This document shows positions 5,875 to 6,806 of a stretch of DNA of 6,806 nucleotides, piece after piece. Positions within the stretch are counted from its first letter, which is position 1. Each line of letters begins with the position of its first letter. The notes below the pieces were generated by a model. That model searched no databases. It was not told the DNA's origin and saw only the letters and a program-made list of their open reading frames with translations. The stretch comes from Chitinophagales bacterium (GTDB taxonomy: Bacteria; Bacteroidota; Bacteroidia; Chitinophagales; UBA10324). The stretch is taken from positions 1 to 6,806 of the forward strand of contig JAJAYG010000560.1 of NCBI GenBank assembly GCA_026786335.1, read 5' to 3'. Made by a program: the position numbers and the translations under genes.

Positions 5875-6702
5875 TCATTGCTGAACCACAAAAAGCTGTG
5901 AGGAGATTTCATCTTGGCCATTCAGTAGTTCAGCTATGTAAATCCCCTTTTGGAATTGAGTGAAGTCAATAGGAGTTACACAATTCGCCGGACAGGATGA
6001 GTACACGATTCTGCCAAACAGGTCTTTGATACGGAGGCATTGACTTACTTTCTTATTACAATTTATTATTTCAATCTTGCACTCGCCGTTGGAAGGATTT
6101 GGAAATACTTCCAAAGAATTCTTTGATGAACTCAGATTTGGTTCATTTTGAACTCCGATAATTTCATCCGTTTCAGTTCTGAAAATATAAATCAGGTAAT
6201 CAAGAGTGAAATTATCCTGTACCGTTGCAATTCCCAAGTAACTGTTATCGTGGCACCATATTAAATTTTTCATTTCAATGGAGTAGTATCCAGTTCCCAC
6301 TTGGTGCGACCATCAATAATTCCCACCACTGTCATATCGTTCTAAGTCAATTTTATTTCTGCTGACTATTACACCACTATCTGGTGCGGAGGCGAGGAGG
6401 ATATTTGCGTCATAGTCCAGTTTGACTTCCCACAAGAGATTACCTAATGAATCGTATCTCGCAACGTAGCTCGTGTCAATATAATAATTCGAGGAGACAA
6501 AGCAATTACCACCTTCATTAATATCTATTGATGTAATGAATCTCAGCCAGAGGTTCCTCAGCCAAATTGAATCTCCATTGTTGTTCATTACACCCAAGTT
6601 AGCTTGTGGTGCGCACGAATTTCCCTTCAGGTTTACGCCATAAAAGAATTGATCGCTACCCTTGCATTTTACTTGTTCAGGATAGGACGAAACATTATAC
6701 CA
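5875..6702 (-). pseudogene. Remnant of a beta-propeller-like T9SS-secreted protein with an in-frame TGA
   Basis: Two open stretches in the same frame, 6702-6316 and 6312-5875, are separated only by a TGA at 6313-6315. Counting from 6702, W47 (NNNGDSIW), W91 (YDSLGNLLW) and W131 (YDSGGNY-stop-W) recur every 40-44 residues, as in propeller-blade repeats. The third copy spans the stop, so both parts belong to one original gene. By comparison with GNLLW, the lost codon was probably Leu TTA, changed to TGA by one base. The C-terminal part ends in a T9SS type A sorting domain: VFPNPSNGE (FPNP at 6105-6094), IKDLFGRIVY and KGIYIAELLNG. Upstream the frame stops at a TAA (6703-6705) with no signal peptide or credible ATG start, so the N-terminus is missing or shifted out of frame. 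It could also be a sequencing error in a live gene. The palindrome at 5787-5827 lies about 47 bases after the stop. Confidence 0.7.
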
Positions 6703-6806
6703 TTAGCTGTTATAGATTGGTCTGAAAAGCACATGCATAAAAATCAAATGAACAAAGTTGTTTGATCGCAGGGATCGTGATCTTGTTATTAATGATGGTG
6801 GTGAGA
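6703..6806. other. Right-edge segment without a supported gene
   Basis: A TAA at 6703-6705 closes the frame of the T9SS remnant on its upstream side. The minus strand beyond has stops in two frames and only unconvincing peptide text in the third. On the plus strand a short hydrophobic reading (IAGIVILLLMM, from about 6765) runs to the edge but lacks an ATG start, so I do not call it. Confidence 0.5.

Noticed and set aside
6739..6806. Plus-strand start of a membrane protein at the right edge
   Set aside because: No ATG start or leader is present and only about 20 codons are visible.

Overview
The window looks like a chromosomal segment from a member of the Bacteroidota, most likely a Sphingobacteria/Chitinophaga-type lineage. 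The evidence is low-to-moderate GC, A-rich leaders without clear Shine-Dalgarno sites, two proteins ending in type IX secretion (T9SS) type A sorting domains with FPNP motifs, a Bacteroidota-style N-terminal Cys cluster protein, a Bacteroidota-specific lipoprotein family, and promoter-like TTG/TAnnTTTG elements. No rRNA, tRNA, CRISPR array or recognisable transposase is visible.

Layout. Positions 1-1293 (minus) hold the first 431 codons of a secreted protein made of tandem CHRD (chordin-type) domains; it runs off the left edge. An intergenic gap of about 300 bp with divergent promoters follows. Positions 1596-2537 (plus) encode a three-part protein: a four-Cys domain, a membrane segment or lipobox, and a T9SS C-terminal domain. 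Positions 2607-3479 (plus) encode a membrane di-iron enzyme of the sterol desaturase/fatty acid hydroxylase superfamily. Positions 3560-4531 (plus) encode a lipoprotein of a family often mislabelled 'septum formation inhibitor Maf'. Positions 4595-5767 (minus) encode an AAA_14/DUF4143 ATPase, slightly richer in GC than its neighbours. Positions 5875-6702 (minus) carry the remains of a beta-propeller-like T9SS protein, interrupted in frame by a TGA and lacking an N-terminus.

The most unusual structure is a pair of 41-nt near-perfect palindromes (4541-4581 and 5787-5827). They are identical except at three central bases and sit just outside both ends of the ATPase gene. Each is followed, in the minus direction, by CATTTT, so each can act as an intrinsic terminator for the minus-strand gene upstream of it. 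Their near-identity and symmetric position also fit a repeat-bounded cassette. Just inside the upstream palindrome, a perfect TAnnTTTG box lies four bases before the ATPase ATG, which would give a leaderless or nearly leaderless transcript.

I see no pathway that unites these genes. Most products act at the envelope or are exported (CHRD protein, T9SS proteins, lipoprotein, membrane hydroxylase), while the ATPase looks like an accessory insertion. The genes appear to be separate transcription units rather than one operon.
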